Shown: positions 41,152-49,772 of the stretch, piece after piece
How positions within the stretch are numbered: position 1 is the stretch's first letter
How the letters are laid out: every line of letters starts with the position of its first letter
Assembly (NCBI GenBank): GCA_021737645.1
Contig: JAIPDO010000027.1
Location: 1 to 50,436 of the forward strand
DNA length: 50,436 bases
Origin: Desulfarculaceae bacterium
GTDB taxonomy: Bacteria > Desulfobacterota > Desulfarculia > Desulfarculales > Desulfarculaceae
Direction of reading: 5' to 3'
Made by a program: the position numbers and the translations under genes
The notes under the pieces: model-generated
What the model was told of the DNA's origin: nothing
Seen by the model: only the letters and a program-made list of their open reading frames with translations
Databases searched by the model: none

Positions 41152-42059
41152 GGCTTGGGTTCCTTGGGGAAGCGTTCAGGGTGAATAAGCCGGGCCAGGT
41201 TCTTTAGCCCCTGGCCCACCCGGGGGCCTGGCCGGTCGATCAGGTCGCTGGAGACCCACTCCACCCGCACGCCGGGGCGGTCGCCCACGCCGGGCAGGGT
41301 GCGCCAATAGGCCAAGTCACGCTCCAGGTTCTGGCCTCGCTCCATGGTGGAGAGAATGATCACCTGGGGCTTGGCCTGGATTATGTACTCAAGGTTCAAC
41401 CGTGGCCAGCGCTGATTGATTCCGGCGGCGATGTTGGCCCCCCCGGCCATGGTCAGCAGGTGGTGGTTCATGGTCTCCTTTCCCACCGAGACCAGGGGAT
41501 GGCTACCGATGACCACCAGGGTGGAGCGGGGCGTGGCGCCCTTGAGGCGCCGGGCCACCTCGGCCATTTCCTCGCGCAGCTTCCCGGCCAGGCGGCGGCC
41601 CGCCTGGGGAGCGCCCAACAACTCGCCCAGGCGCTCCATGCTCTGGGGCAGCTCCTTGGGGGCCACCGGCACGGTAACGTACACCGGCACCCCCAGGCCA
41701 CTGATCCGATCCACCACCCAGGGCGGATTGCCGTCTTTGTTGGCCAGCACCAGGTCGGGCCTCAGCGCCAGGATGCGCTCCAGATTGGGCGAGACATAGG
41801 GCCCCACCCTGGTCAGCTTGCGGGCCTGGGGGGGATAGTCGGCCCAGGTGGTGGCCCCAACCACCTTGTCGCCCAGGCCCAGGGCGAAGAACACCTCGGT
41901 GAGCGAGGGGGTCAGGCCGATGAGCCGCTGGGGATGGTCGGGCACCTGAATCTTGCGGCCCATCTCGTCGTTGACCATGCGCGCCTGGGCGGGCAGGGCG
42001 GTCAGGGCCAGAAGTAGGGCCAAAATAAAGGTCATGGCTATGTGGCGCCGGATATTCAT
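41148..42059 (-). CDS. btuF: Corrinoid ABC transporter substrate-binding protein (BtuF type)
   Basis: 303 residues with a signal peptide (MTFILALLLALTALPAQA, starting at residue 9 or from the upstream ATG) and a helical-backbone binding-protein fold: RLIGLTPSLTEVFFALGLGDKVVGATTWADYPPQARKLTRVGPYVSPNLERILALRPDLVLA. It captures corrinoid in the periplasm and docks on the BtuC-like permease. It starts 1 nt after the stop of the BtuF-CbiZ fusion gene, so the operon encodes two different binding proteins for one permease. Confidence 0.92.
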   Translation of the reverse strand: MNIRRHIAMTFILALLLALTALPAQARMVNDEMGRKIQVPDHPQRLIGLTPSLTEVFFALGLGDKVVGATTWADYPPQARKLTRVGPYVSPNLERILALRPDLVLANKDGNPPWVVDRISGLGVPVYVTVPVAPKELPQSMERLGELLGAPQAGRRLAGKLREEMAEVARRLKGATPRSTLVVIGSHPLVSVGKETMNHHLLTMAGGANIAAGINQRWPRLNLEYIIQAKPQVIILSTMERGQNLERDLAYWRTLPGVGDRPGVRVEWVSSDLIDRPGPRVGQGLKNLARLIHPERFPKEPKP

Positions 42060-42060
42060 A

Positions 42061-44100
42061 CTAAGAGCCGCAGGCCGTTCCGGACACCGGGATCACCGGC
42101 TGCGGCTGGGAGGCCAGGCCGCGCAGTATGGCCCCCAGGGCCATGGCCAGGGGTTGGGGCAGCTTTTTGCCGCTCAACTTGGGGGTCGGAGTCAGGGTAT
42201 TGCCGCCGGCGATGCGCTGGGCCTGCGCCTCGCACATCTTTTGGAACAGGGACAGGTCGCCTAGCCGACCGTCGGCCTGGGCGTCGCTCAGGGCCAGGGC
42301 CATCTCCACCAGGGCGGTGTTGGCCGGGTCCAGAAGAGCCTCTTCCAGGCGGCCCAGGGACACGCCGGGGCAGGTTGCGTTTTTCCGGTTGGCCAGTGCG
42401 TAAAGGCTAACCCCGCGCTCCCGCAGGCGCAGCAGCACATGGCGCTGGGGGTGCAGGCGGTTCTGCTTGGCCAAAGCCTCAAGCACTCCGGCGTGCACCG
42501 CCTGGGCCATGAGGGCTCCCAAACGACTGTGCCCGCCGGTGAGCGTAGCCTTGGGTCCGGCTCCCTGGACCACGATGATGTTGTCGGTGCCGGTGCCGGT
42601 GGCCTGATAGGCCAGGGGGCGCTTGCTGCTGCGCAGGTCCAGATCCTGCAAAGCGGCGGTCTTGGCCTCGGTGATGGTCACCAGGGCTCGGGCCATGGCT
42701 CGTGGGGTGAGGCTGCGGTTGGCGAGCACCAGGATGTTGATGGTCCCCGGCTCGCGGTAAGCCCCGCCCTCGGCGGCGATGCGCAGGGCGTTGTGCATGG
42801 CCCCGGCGGTGACCAGGGCGTAGACCTCCAGGCCTTGGTCTTCCCGGCGCTGCACGGACAGGTTGTTCATGTCGGCCCCGGTGAACAGCATGGCGGAGGT
42901 CTTGGGATCGATCTTGAGCGCCGCCACCACCCGGTCACGCAACTCGTCCAGGCCACCGCCGTGGCCAAGGCCCCAGGAAGGCGGCGGCATGTAATGGTTG
43001 CCCACCAGACGCACGCCCTCCCGCTGGCCCTCCAGGGTGCTGAGCACCATCATGGGTTGCTTGAACGCAACCAGCAGGGCGCGGTGCATGAAGTCCTGGA
43101 TGCGCACTTCGGCCACCTCGGCCTGGCTAACGTAGGGCAGATCGATTTTTACCGGCCGCCGGTCGAACACCCCGGGCGAGAACACCTGGAACTGCTTGCG
43201 GGCGAAATAGTCGCCATAGACCCTGGCTGCCAGCCACTGTACGAAGAGCCCCGAGTCCAGCGACACCCGGCAGGTCAGATCGCAGGGCAGGGTGTAGAGG
43301 CGCTGCTTCTTGACCGCCTCTGCCTGGTTCCAGCCGTCGCGCTGCAAAAACTCGCGCGCCGCCTGGGGATCACCGCAGGTGTAGAGCACCTGGGGGTTGA
43401 AGTGCAGCCATTGGGCCAGGCTCATTTTCACCGAGCCGCCCTTGGCCCCCAGCTGGGGCGGGATGCCTCCGGCGGCGGCGATCAGTTCGTTTTGAAAAGA
43501 ATCGTCTCCCGCCGTGTAAACGCAGTTGGCTTTGGGGTCAACACCCATCAGGCGCATCACCCGCCGCCGCTCCTGGGCGGGCACCAGGGCGGTCTTTTGG
43601 GCGCTCAGCTCAAAATCCCCTTCGCTCTGCTCGCTCAGGCGCTGGGCCTGCTCGGCCTTGCCGAACATCTTGCCCAGGATTTCCTGACGGGTGTACAGGT
43701 CGGCCAGATTGCGGGCGTGCAGGCGCACCACCATGATGCCCTTGGCGGCCAGGTCTTTCTCCAGCTTGGCGTGTACCCGGCTGGTGAATACCACCTGAGG
43801 CTTCAGGCTGAGGATGGCCTCCTCGCTGGGTGAGAAGAAGCCACCCACCAAGGCGGCCTGGGGCTCTCCGGCCGGGGTGCGGGTGTACATGGTGTGGCCC
43901 TTGACCACGCCGCCCACCCCCAGGGCGTAGAGGGCGTCGGTGACCTCTGGCACCAGGGACACCACCCGTTGGGGCGGGGCCTCCAGGTGGATCTTTTGCC
44001 CTGAAAAATCGGTGAAATCGGCGGCGGCCAGGGCCGGAGGGCACGGGGCCATGAGCAATGCCGCGCAAAGGGCGCAGAGCAAAAACCAGCGGCGGGACAT
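42061..44100 (-). CDS. Exported BtuF-like / CbiZ (adenosylcobinamide amidohydrolase) fusion protein
   Basis: 679 residues from ATG 44100, preceded by AGAGGTG. A signal peptide (MSRRWFLLCALCAALLMAPCPPALA) is followed by a BtuF-like binding domain (residues about 30-300: QRVVSLVPEVTDALYALGVGGVVKG). Residues about 310-550 match CbiZ: VRLVGNHYMPPP, LVTAGAMHNALR, PGTINILVLANRSLTPRAMARALVTITEAKTAAL, GTGTDNIIVV, GGHSRLG. CbiZ hydrolyses adenosylcobinamide to adenosylcobyric acid for salvage. The last 120 residues are an uncharacterised helical tail. Putting CbiZ behind a signal peptide is odd, as the salvage enzyme is usually cytoplasmic. It is the first gene of the riboswitch-controlled operon. Confidence 0.9.
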   Translation of the reverse strand: MSRRWFLLCALCAALLMAPCPPALAAADFTDFSGQKIHLEAPPQRVVSLVPEVTDALYALGVGGVVKGHTMYTRTPAGEPQAALVGGFFSPSEEAILSLKPQVVFTSRVHAKLEKDLAAKGIMVVRLHARNLADLYTRQEILGKMFGKAEQAQRLSEQSEGDFELSAQKTALVPAQERRRVMRLMGVDPKANCVYTAGDDSFQNELIAAAGGIPPQLGAKGGSVKMSLAQWLHFNPQVLYTCGDPQAAREFLQRDGWNQAEAVKKQRLYTLPCDLTCRVSLDSGLFVQWLAARVYGDYFARKQFQVFSPGVFDRRPVKIDLPYVSQAEVAEVRIQDFMHRALLVAFKQPMMVLSTLEGQREGVRLVGNHYMPPPSWGLGHGGGLDELRDRVVAALKIDPKTSAMLFTGADMNNLSVQRREDQGLEVYALVTAGAMHNALRIAAEGGAYREPGTINILVLANRSLTPRAMARALVTITEAKTAALQDLDLRSSKRPLAYQATGTGTDNIIVVQGAGPKATLTGGHSRLGALMAQAVHAGVLEALAKQNRLHPQRHVLLRLRERGVSLYALANRKNATCPGVSLGRLEEALLDPANTALVEMALALSDAQADGRLGDLSLFQKMCEAQAQRIAGGNTLTPTPKLSGKKLPQPLAMALGAILRGLASQPQPVIPVSGTACGS

Positions 44101-44137
44101 GTTCACCTCTTTCCCCCTAGGTGCCGGAGCAGGGCAC

Positions 44138-44165
44138 AAAAAAACCCAAGCCCAACGGGCTCGGG
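44138..44165 (-). terminator. Intrinsic terminator forming the riboswitch expression platform
   Basis: On the minus strand a stem of nine positions (44165-44157 with 44153-44145, one G-U pair, loop of three) is followed by seven T (44144-44138), 37 nt before the first gene. GCTTGGGG (44194-44187) upstream can pair with CCCCGAGC (44166-44159), which would break the terminator, so an antiterminator is available. This indicates transcriptional control. Confidence 0.88.
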
Positions 44166-44253
44166 GTTGTTCCCTTGCTTCCTAACCCCCAAGCACGGCC
44201 ACCGAAATGGCCGTTGGCGCCTCACCGTCTTTCGCAGCGTTGGGGGGCGCCGG

Positions 44254-44410
44254 GGAGCAGGCAGGTTTTCTGACTTCCGGCTCAAACCTACCGGCCGCGC
44301 CTTCCCGACCCTTGGTCAGTGGCATCGCGGCTTTCGTAACCGGTTACAGCGGCGGGACCGCGACGGATTCGCACCGTCTTCCCTTTACGGCCTTTATGGC
44401 CACCTGCTCC
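44254..44410 (-). ncRNA. Cobalamin riboswitch
   Basis: On the minus strand the closing stem is GGAGCAGG (44410-44403) with CCTGCTCC (44261-44254). Inside, the conserved cobalamin elements appear in order: GGGAAGACGGTGCGAATCC, GTCCCGCCGCTGTAA, the B12-box GCCACTG (44323-44317), GGGAAGGCG and the terminal GGAAGTCAGAAAACCTGC. Binding of adenosylcobalamin should favour the terminator at 44138-44165 and shut off the exported BtuF-CbiZ, btuF, btuC, btuD operon. Confidence 0.95.
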
Positions 44411-44423
44411 TATGATGGCGGAA

Positions 44424-44451
44424 TTCTTACACGAAGGGCAGAGGCTGTCAA
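44424..44451 (-). promoter_or_regulatory. Probable promoter of the riboswitch-controlled operon
   Basis: On the minus strand TTGACA (44451-44446), a 16-nt spacer and TAAGAA (44429-44424) lie just upstream of the riboswitch. The -35 element is perfect and the -10 is weak, which suits a regulated gene. Confidence 0.5.
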
Positions 44452-44708
44452 CCTAGGCACCTAATCCAAGGTCGGGTCCATAACTGAATATTGACTGGAC
44501 CCGTAAATGTATGAAGTCTATTCGTCAAAAAAGTTTCCCCAAACCGACGGGGTTGACCGGCTATTGTCAAAAAACTTAGTATTTTAGTGCCTTATTTTTC
44601 ATTGACCGATCGTATGCGTTTTGTGCCGTTTGCCGTGCATGGTTAAGTACGGGGTTGTAGCTAATAAATCCGCTGCTGCAAAACAGCCAGTAAAAGGGGG
44701 GTATGGAA
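44452..44708. other. Low-GC intergenic region
   Basis: About 260 nt between the riboswitch promoter and the exonuclease gene. It is A/T-rich compared with the flanks. I see no ORF, tRNA or strong hairpin. The promoter of the exonuclease gene must lie here, but no clear hexamer pair stands out. Confidence 0.4.
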
Positions 44709-45659
44709 ATGGCCTTAAACTTTACAGCGATTGATTTTGAAACTGCCAATCGCCGCAGAGCAAGCGCTTGTGCTGTGGGGATAGCAGTTGTTGATGACGG
44801 AAAAATTGCGAGGGTGGATTCAACGTTGGTGAGGCCACCAATTCTCGAGTTTGAGGGAATCAACGTCGGTATTCACGGAATCACCGAAACAATGGTTGTG
44901 GATGCTCCCGAGTTTAACCAGTTGTGGGAGGCTTGGATCCTTCCTGCCATCCCCTCTGGAACCATCGTCGCCCATAATGCCTCGTTCGACACAAGCGTAC
45001 TTCGAGGATCTTTTTGTGCCTACGAGATGCCTTGTCCAGACCTGGATTATTATTGCACTAGGGTTCTCGCCAAAAACCATCTTTCCGATTTTGTTAGTTA
45101 CGATCTCCAATCGGTCGCGCAGGCCTATGACGTAAAGCTGACAAACCATCACGATCCAATGGAAGATGCCAGGGCAGCGGCAGAAATAGCCATAGCTCTG
45201 TGTGAAGAATTGGGAGCTGACGACTTGGAGGCGGCTTCACGTAAATTAAAAATCAACCCAGGTAAAATGTGGGATCGTGGCTGGCGTTCCTGTGGCAAAG
45301 GAAAAGCAGTATGTAAATATGATCCTCTAGAACTCAAGGCAAAAGCGGGACTGTCAGTAGAAAAGCCAGTAGCCAAACTCCACTCTCCCTCTGCGCTTGA
45401 CCCCATTCTCAACCTTGATTCAATTAATCTCGCCGAACTTAGTGGACTTGTCCAGGGTGTTTTGGCGGACGACAGGCTCGTGTATAGCGAGGCTACATAT
45501 TTACAGGAGTGGTTGAATAAGGCTCAGACCGCAGGGTTAACGGAGCCAAATCAAATTCGTCCGTTCCTGGCGCTATTGGATGAAGTGCTGAAAGACGGGG
45601 AGTTGGACGAATCGGAAGAACGCCGCCTGATGCAGGCTTTGGGAGGCAAGCCCCGCTAA
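44709..45659 (+). CDS. DnaQ-like DEDDh exonuclease with C-terminal helical domain
   Basis: 316 residues from ATG 44709, which is 8 nt after a G-run and close to the conserved start of the domain; ATG 44703 is an alternative. The DEDDh motifs are AIDFETAN (Asp, Glu), VAHNASFDTSVL and HDPMEDARAAAEI (His, Asp). The domain (residues about 1-170) is a 3'-5' exonuclease like those of DNA polymerase III epsilon. The C-terminal part (about 235-316) is all-helical with two DG-x-x-x-E-x-E-type repeats and resembles a TerB-like fold. Base composition is distinctly lower in GC than the neighbours and the gene stands alone, which suggests acquisition. Confidence 0.88.
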   Translation: MALNFTAIDFETANRRRASACAVGIAVVDDGKIARVDSTLVRPPILEFEGINVGIHGITETMVVDAPEFNQLWEAWILPAIPSGTIVAHNASFDTSVLRGSFCAYEMPCPDLDYYCTRVLAKNHLSDFVSYDLQSVAQAYDVKLTNHHDPMEDARAAAEIAIALCEELGADDLEAASRKLKINPGKMWDRGWRSCGKGKAVCKYDPLELKAKAGLSVEKPVAKLHSPSALDPILNLDSINLAELSGLVQGVLADDRLVYSEATYLQEWLNKAQTAGLTEPNQIRPFLALLDEVLKDGELDESEERRLMQALGGKPR

Positions 45660-45687
45660 CCCCATCAATTTCAGCCGAAGCACACGC

Positions 45688-47256
45688 TTAGTAGACCGGG
45701 TGGTGGCTCAAAGCCCAGCCTCCCTGGGGCTGTAACTCCAGGCGGCTGTTTTTCAGCCAGGCCGCGTCGTCGGCCTGGGGGTAGTCGGTGCGCAGCAAGG
45801 CCCCCCGGGTTTCTAAACGGGCCCGGCTGGCGCTGAGCACCGCACTCAGGAACAACCCGGCGCATTCCAGGTCCCAACTCAGCCAGTGGGGGCGCGGGCC
45901 GCTCACCGGCAGGCGGGCCAGTTCTTCTTGCCAGGCGGCCAGTTCGCTTTGGCCCAGGGCCAGGTCCTCTTCCCGGCGCTCGATGCCCGCCCGCTGCCAG
46001 GCGATCTCCCGCAGGCGCTGGCGCATGGCGCGAAGCTCGGCCCCGCCGCGCTCGGCAGGCTGGGCGGCTTGGGGCGCTTGATCATCGGGTTGCGGCTGGG
46101 GTGCATCCTGCTTCAGGGCATAGGCCGCCGCGCCCAGGCCGGTGAGGCGGCCCGACACCACGCATTCGGTAAGGGCGTTGCCTCCCCGGCGGTTGGCCCC
46201 GTGCATGCCCCAGAGCATCTCCCCGCAGGCATACAGGCCCGGTATGTCCGTGGAGCCGTCCGGCCCGGCCTGCACCCCGCCCATGCAGAAGTGGGCTCCG
46301 GGCATCACCGCCACCGGCTTGCGGCGAAAATCAAAGCGCATCTTGTTCAGCATGGCCAGGGGATAGCGCGACCAGTGCTCCTCGGCCACCCTGGTGAAGT
46401 CCACCCGCACCGGACCGGCGGCGGCTTCCTTGGCCATGGCCGCCGAGAGGCGGTCGCGCAGTTCGATGATGCCTTGGTTCACATCGGCGATGCCCGAGCG
46501 AGCCAGGATGTCCTGGCCCGCCGCGTTTATCAGGCGGGTGCCCTGGGGGTAGCGGGGGTAGAGCATCACCTTGGGCAGGCCCGGCTCCACCAGCACCAGG
46601 GGATAGAACTGCACGAACTCCATGTCCCACAGGGCCAGCCCGGCCTCGGCGGCCAGGGCATAGCCTTGGCCCATGATGGCCTTCATGTTGTCGTTGACCG
46701 CATACACCGCCCCGGCGCCCCCGGCGGCCAGCACCACCGCCTTGGCCGCCACCCGCACCGGGCGTCCCCCTGCGTCCAGGCCCTCCAGGCCGGTTGCCCG
46801 GCCCCCGTCCAGCACGATGCGGCGCACCTGCACCCCGCCCAGGCGCTTCAGGTTCTTTTCGGCGCGCAGAGAGGCGGCCAGGGTGGCCATGAACCCGGCT
46901 CCCCGAAACACGTCGGGCTTGGGGGTGGGGGCCAGATAATAGTTGGAATAGGGGGCCAGTGCCACTCCCATCTCGGCCAGGAACGCGAAGGAGGCGGGCA
47001 CCTCTTGGCCCACCAACTCCACCCAGGAGGCGCGGTTTAGCCCCCGCCCGGCGCGGATGGTGTCCTCCACGTATTTTTCCAATGGGTACTCGGGGGTAGG
47101 GCCACAGAAGTTGCCGTTGCTCATGGCTGAGTTGCTGCCCAGACCCATGCCGCCCCGGTCGATGAGCAGCACCTTGGCTCCGGTGCGGGCCGCCGCCACG
47201 GCGGATAAAATTCCGGCCAATCCGGCTCCGACGATCGCAACCTCTGCTTGCAACAT
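45688..47256 (-). CDS. FAD-dependent oxidoreductase, fumarate reductase/succinate dehydrogenase flavoprotein family
   Basis: 522 residues, with GGGAGA ahead of the ATG. The Rossmann FAD motif is VAIVGAGLAGILSAVAAARTGAKVLLID (residues about 6-33). The middle has the flavoprotein blocks VVLAAGGAGAVYAVNDNM and the capping-domain region with FVQFYPLV. The C-terminal FAD block is GLYACGEMLWGMHGANRRGGNALTECVVSGRLTG. There is no signal peptide or adjacent Fe-S or membrane subunit, so it is not a standard respiratory complex. Related proteins include aspartate oxidase and adenylylsulfate reductase alpha-like flavoproteins. The substrate is unknown. Confidence 0.88.
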   Translation of the reverse strand: MLQAEVAIVGAGLAGILSAVAAARTGAKVLLIDRGGMGLGSNSAMSNGNFCGPTPEYPLEKYVEDTIRAGRGLNRASWVELVGQEVPASFAFLAEMGVALAPYSNYYLAPTPKPDVFRGAGFMATLAASLRAEKNLKRLGGVQVRRIVLDGGRATGLEGLDAGGRPVRVAAKAVVLAAGGAGAVYAVNDNMKAIMGQGYALAAEAGLALWDMEFVQFYPLVLVEPGLPKVMLYPRYPQGTRLINAAGQDILARSGIADVNQGIIELRDRLSAAMAKEAAAGPVRVDFTRVAEEHWSRYPLAMLNKMRFDFRRKPVAVMPGAHFCMGGVQAGPDGSTDIPGLYACGEMLWGMHGANRRGGNALTECVVSGRLTGLGAAAYALKQDAPQPQPDDQAPQAAQPAERGGAELRAMRQRLREIAWQRAGIERREEDLALGQSELAAWQEELARLPVSGPRPHWLSWDLECAGLFLSAVLSASRARLETRGALLRTDYPQADDAAWLKNSRLELQPQGGWALSHHPVY

Positions 47257-47395
47257 GTCTTCTCCCTGTGTGTGGCGTGGTGCCCATCAGTTTATGTCAA
47301 GCCTAGGTGAGGGGCAAAGCAAGTAGGAGTCTTCTGCCGCCACTTGAAAAAAAGTGGATATTGTGTGAATTTTTACTTTAAATTGAATCGCTTAG

Positions 47396-47423
47396 TTGCC
47401 CTGCCCAAAACCGTGGTTATAAT
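47396..47423 (+). promoter_or_regulatory. Predicted sigma-70 promoter of the PEP-CTERM gene
   Basis: TTGCCC (47396-47401), a 16-nt spacer and a perfect TATAAT (47418-47423) lie 76 nt before the likely start. The leader contains AAGGC-GATTAA-GCCTT and a CCTCC/GGAGG pair that could mask the ribosome-binding site region. Confidence 0.6.
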
Positions 47424-47499
47424 TAAATTGTAAAGGCGATTAAGCCTTGGCATAGTCCTCCGCGCCGCAGGGATGTGGAGGTTGATCGTGAGGTTACTG

Positions 47500-48474
47500 A
47501 TGACCTTGAATAAAATCAAGCGCTGGCCGTTGGTGGGCTTGCTCTTGCTGGGGCTGGTTTTCGCGGCCATGCCGGCGTCGGCGGGCAATATAGATCTGGG
47601 CACGGCGGGTGAATATAATCTATTCCTCTTGTCCAACCTGACCATCACGGGCAACCAAGAACCGGGCCGGGTGGCGGTGGGCGGAGACGCTAAGCTGCGC
47701 TCCTACACCGTGGGGACCAAGGTCGGTGACTCCTCGGGCAATACCCTGGTGGTGGGCGGCAACGTGTCTTCCAATATCGATCCCGTGGCCACGGGCAACG
47801 TGGTGGCCGGAGGCAAGGTCAACGTGCCCGGATGGGTCGATTCCGGTCACATTCAAGAGGGATCTTCCACCCTGCCGGTGGATTTTGTTTACGAGAGCCA
47901 GTACCTGTCCAATCTATCAAACGAGTTGGCCAGCTTGGCCACCACCGGTCAGAGCTATTCCCAATACGGCGGCATGTACACCGTGGGCGACGGCACCAGC
48001 GAGGTGCAGGTCTTCGACGTGTCCGGCAGCGACCTGAGCAACGCCACCTGGTGGCAGAGCCTGTCCAGCATCCCCGATGACGCCTGGATCATCTTCAACG
48101 TGTCGGGCTCTGACATCGACCTCACCGGCGGCCAGTGGGCCCTGGTGGACTGGTCTGACAAGATCATCTTCAACCTGTACCAGGCCCAGACCCTGTCCAT
48201 AAAAAACATCACCGTAGAGGGTTCCATATTGGCGCCTTACGCCGATGTGACCGCTTCCGGGGCCACGGTGGCGGCCAATTTGGTGGCCAAGTCCTTGAGC
48301 GGCTCCCTGACCACCTTGGGCCAGGGGTTTTCCACCTATGACGGTGGCGGTGGTGGTGGCGTGACTCCTGGGGCGGCTGCGCCGGAGCCGGGGTCCCTGC
48401 TGCTTATGGGCAGCGCTCTGTTCGGCGCGGCGGGCCTGATGCGCCGCCGGCGCAAGGCGGCCAAGCCCGCCTAG
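47500..48474 (+). CDS. Choice-of-anchor A family PEP-CTERM exported protein
   Basis: 324 residues from ATG 47500, with GAGG 6 nt upstream; an ATG at 47473 is possible. The signal peptide core is WPLVGLLLLGLVFAAMPASAG. The body is a beta-rich domain with repeated GxVxVGGDAxL and GNVVAGGKVNVPG patterns typical of choice-of-anchor A proteins. After a Gly-rich linker (GGGGGGV) comes PEPGSLLLMGSALFGAAGLMRRRRK, a complete PEP-CTERM sorting signal: motif, membrane helix, basic cluster. Such proteins are processed by an exosortase and are linked with extracellular polysaccharide. No exosortase is in the window, so one should exist elsewhere. Confidence 0.9.
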   Translation: MTLNKIKRWPLVGLLLLGLVFAAMPASAGNIDLGTAGEYNLFLLSNLTITGNQEPGRVAVGGDAKLRSYTVGTKVGDSSGNTLVVGGNVSSNIDPVATGNVVAGGKVNVPGWVDSGHIQEGSSTLPVDFVYESQYLSNLSNELASLATTGQSYSQYGGMYTVGDGTSEVQVFDVSGSDLSNATWWQSLSSIPDDAWIIFNVSGSDIDLTGGQWALVDWSDKIIFNLYQAQTLSIKNITVEGSILAPYADVTASGATVAANLVAKSLSGSLTTLGQGFSTYDGGGGGGVTPGAAAPEPGSLLLMGSALFGAAGLMRRRRKAAKPA

Positions 48475-48502
48475 CCTTTCCTCCCAATTACTGGATGTTC
48501 AG

Positions 48503-48542
48503 CCGGGCCTGTTCCGTGTAAAGCGGAGCAGGCCCGGTTTTT
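48503..48542 (+). terminator. Rho-independent terminator after the PEP-CTERM gene
   Basis: A 14-bp stem (48503-48516 with 48524-48537, one G-U pair) and a 7-nt loop are followed by TTTTT. Confidence 0.92.
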
Positions 48543-48960
48543 GGTTTTCGTCTGCCGGCAATGCCTGCTTTGTCTTGGCTCAAGGTTTATTTTTTGTTAT
48601 GGCCTAGGAGTATGAACTATGTAATAGATAATGATTATAGTATTTATTGCTAAAATAAATCGATGCACTTTCATAGTTGCATTGATATTAATGATAGTTA
48701 TATCTATAAACAACTTATCAATCTGGTGATTTATTATCTAGTTTTAGGTTGGGTAAAATTGTAACATCTACTTGCAAACTGAATGGTTCACAAGTAGGTA
48801 TTGCTCGCAATACGCAAGGCTGTCTTTTTGCACCTCCGTGCGTGCGTAATGATTAAGTTTATTAAGTGAAATGAGTGGTTGCTGCCTGCCTCATATTACA
48901 ACTTGTTTAATCTTCAATGGATTTATCTTTTAATTCAGACAGTGAGATGTGAGGTAGATG
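48543..48960. other. A/T-rich intergenic region
   Basis: About 420 nt without a convincing gene, strongly A/T-rich. One inverted repeat, CTACTTG/CAAGTAG (48768-48774 with 48791-48797), is visible. Small ORFs here lack ribosome-binding sites and recognisable products. Confidence 0.45.
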
Positions 48961-49536
48961 ATGTACGAGTCACACCAGGTATTATTGGTGGCCATAGCGG
49001 TTGTCTTTATTTACGCAGCGTCTGGTGTCTTGTGTTGCGTTTTTATGCTCAAGGTGCGACGAGAAAAAGAAGAGAATCAGTTCAGGTTTTTCAACTCACT
49101 AAAGCAAGGTATAACCTACGGTTGGATTAGGGATCTGGATGATATTAAAAAAATTTATTCTGGAATACAGGGCCGGCACGATGACTTGGAGGTTTTGATA
49201 AGAAGGTTTGTTTTTCACTATTTGGTTAACTTCCGGAGACCTTTGGAAGAGCAAATTACCACGGAAATAAAAAATACGGTCGACCGAATATTAAGGCAAC
49301 TTGATCTGGTAGATAGGCGCGACATTCTTTTGGGAGAAGACCGCATCATACTGGACGGTTTGAAAAGGGCCATTGAAAGCGGCAAAGCTTCCGCCGTGCA
49401 AGACAAACTTCTGGACCTGAACAAGTTGCTGGGGGTCAAGAACCAAAGAGCGGCGGCCCTGCCGGTGCACCCCAATAAAAAGTGCGGCTTGGTAATTTTT
49501 GGAGCAGCCACGACGATATCCCTCATTTTAGTTTGA
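48961..49536 (+). CDS. Hypothetical membrane-anchored protein
   Basis: 191 residues from ATG 48961, 6 nt after GAGG; the directly preceding ATG (48958) is an alternative. One N-terminal membrane helix (VLLVAIAVVFIYAASGVLCCVFML, residues about 8-31) is followed by a charged helical region (about 32-165) and a C-terminal hydrophobic stretch (CGLVIFGAATTISLILV). No family is recognised. It is much lower in GC than the genome average and is isolated, so it is probably accessory. Confidence 0.7.
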   Translation: MYESHQVLLVAIAVVFIYAASGVLCCVFMLKVRREKEENQFRFFNSLKQGITYGWIRDLDDIKKIYSGIQGRHDDLEVLIRRFVFHYLVNFRRPLEEQITTEIKNTVDRILRQLDLVDRRDILLGEDRIILDGLKRAIESGKASAVQDKLLDLNKLLGVKNQRAAALPVHPNKKCGLVIFGAATTISLILV

Positions 49537-49772
49537 TGGCGGCGATTTTGGGTGAGGGGTAGCGCAGGGCCCATTTGCCGGGTCATCGGACGCTTGCACG
49601 GCATAGACCCCACATAAGTCAAAAATGCGGCCTGCCGGTTTCCGCGTCACAGGCGCCTTGTTGCTTGAACGCGCCGCAATGAAAGGCTGCGTCCCCACCG
49701 GGGCGGCAAAAAGGTTAAAATAATGAAAAAGGAAATTGGCTAGCCATTCACTCATTCAAAGGACAAGCGACC

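Noticed and set aside
42439..43833. 464-residue open frame on the plus strand
   Set aside because: It is antisense to the BtuF-CbiZ fusion gene, whose domains are clear; the plus-strand product has no recognisable domain.
48768..48797. Terminator or attachment site in the A/T-rich region
   Set aside because: The 7-bp inverted repeat has no T-run and no duplicate copy or integrase nearby.
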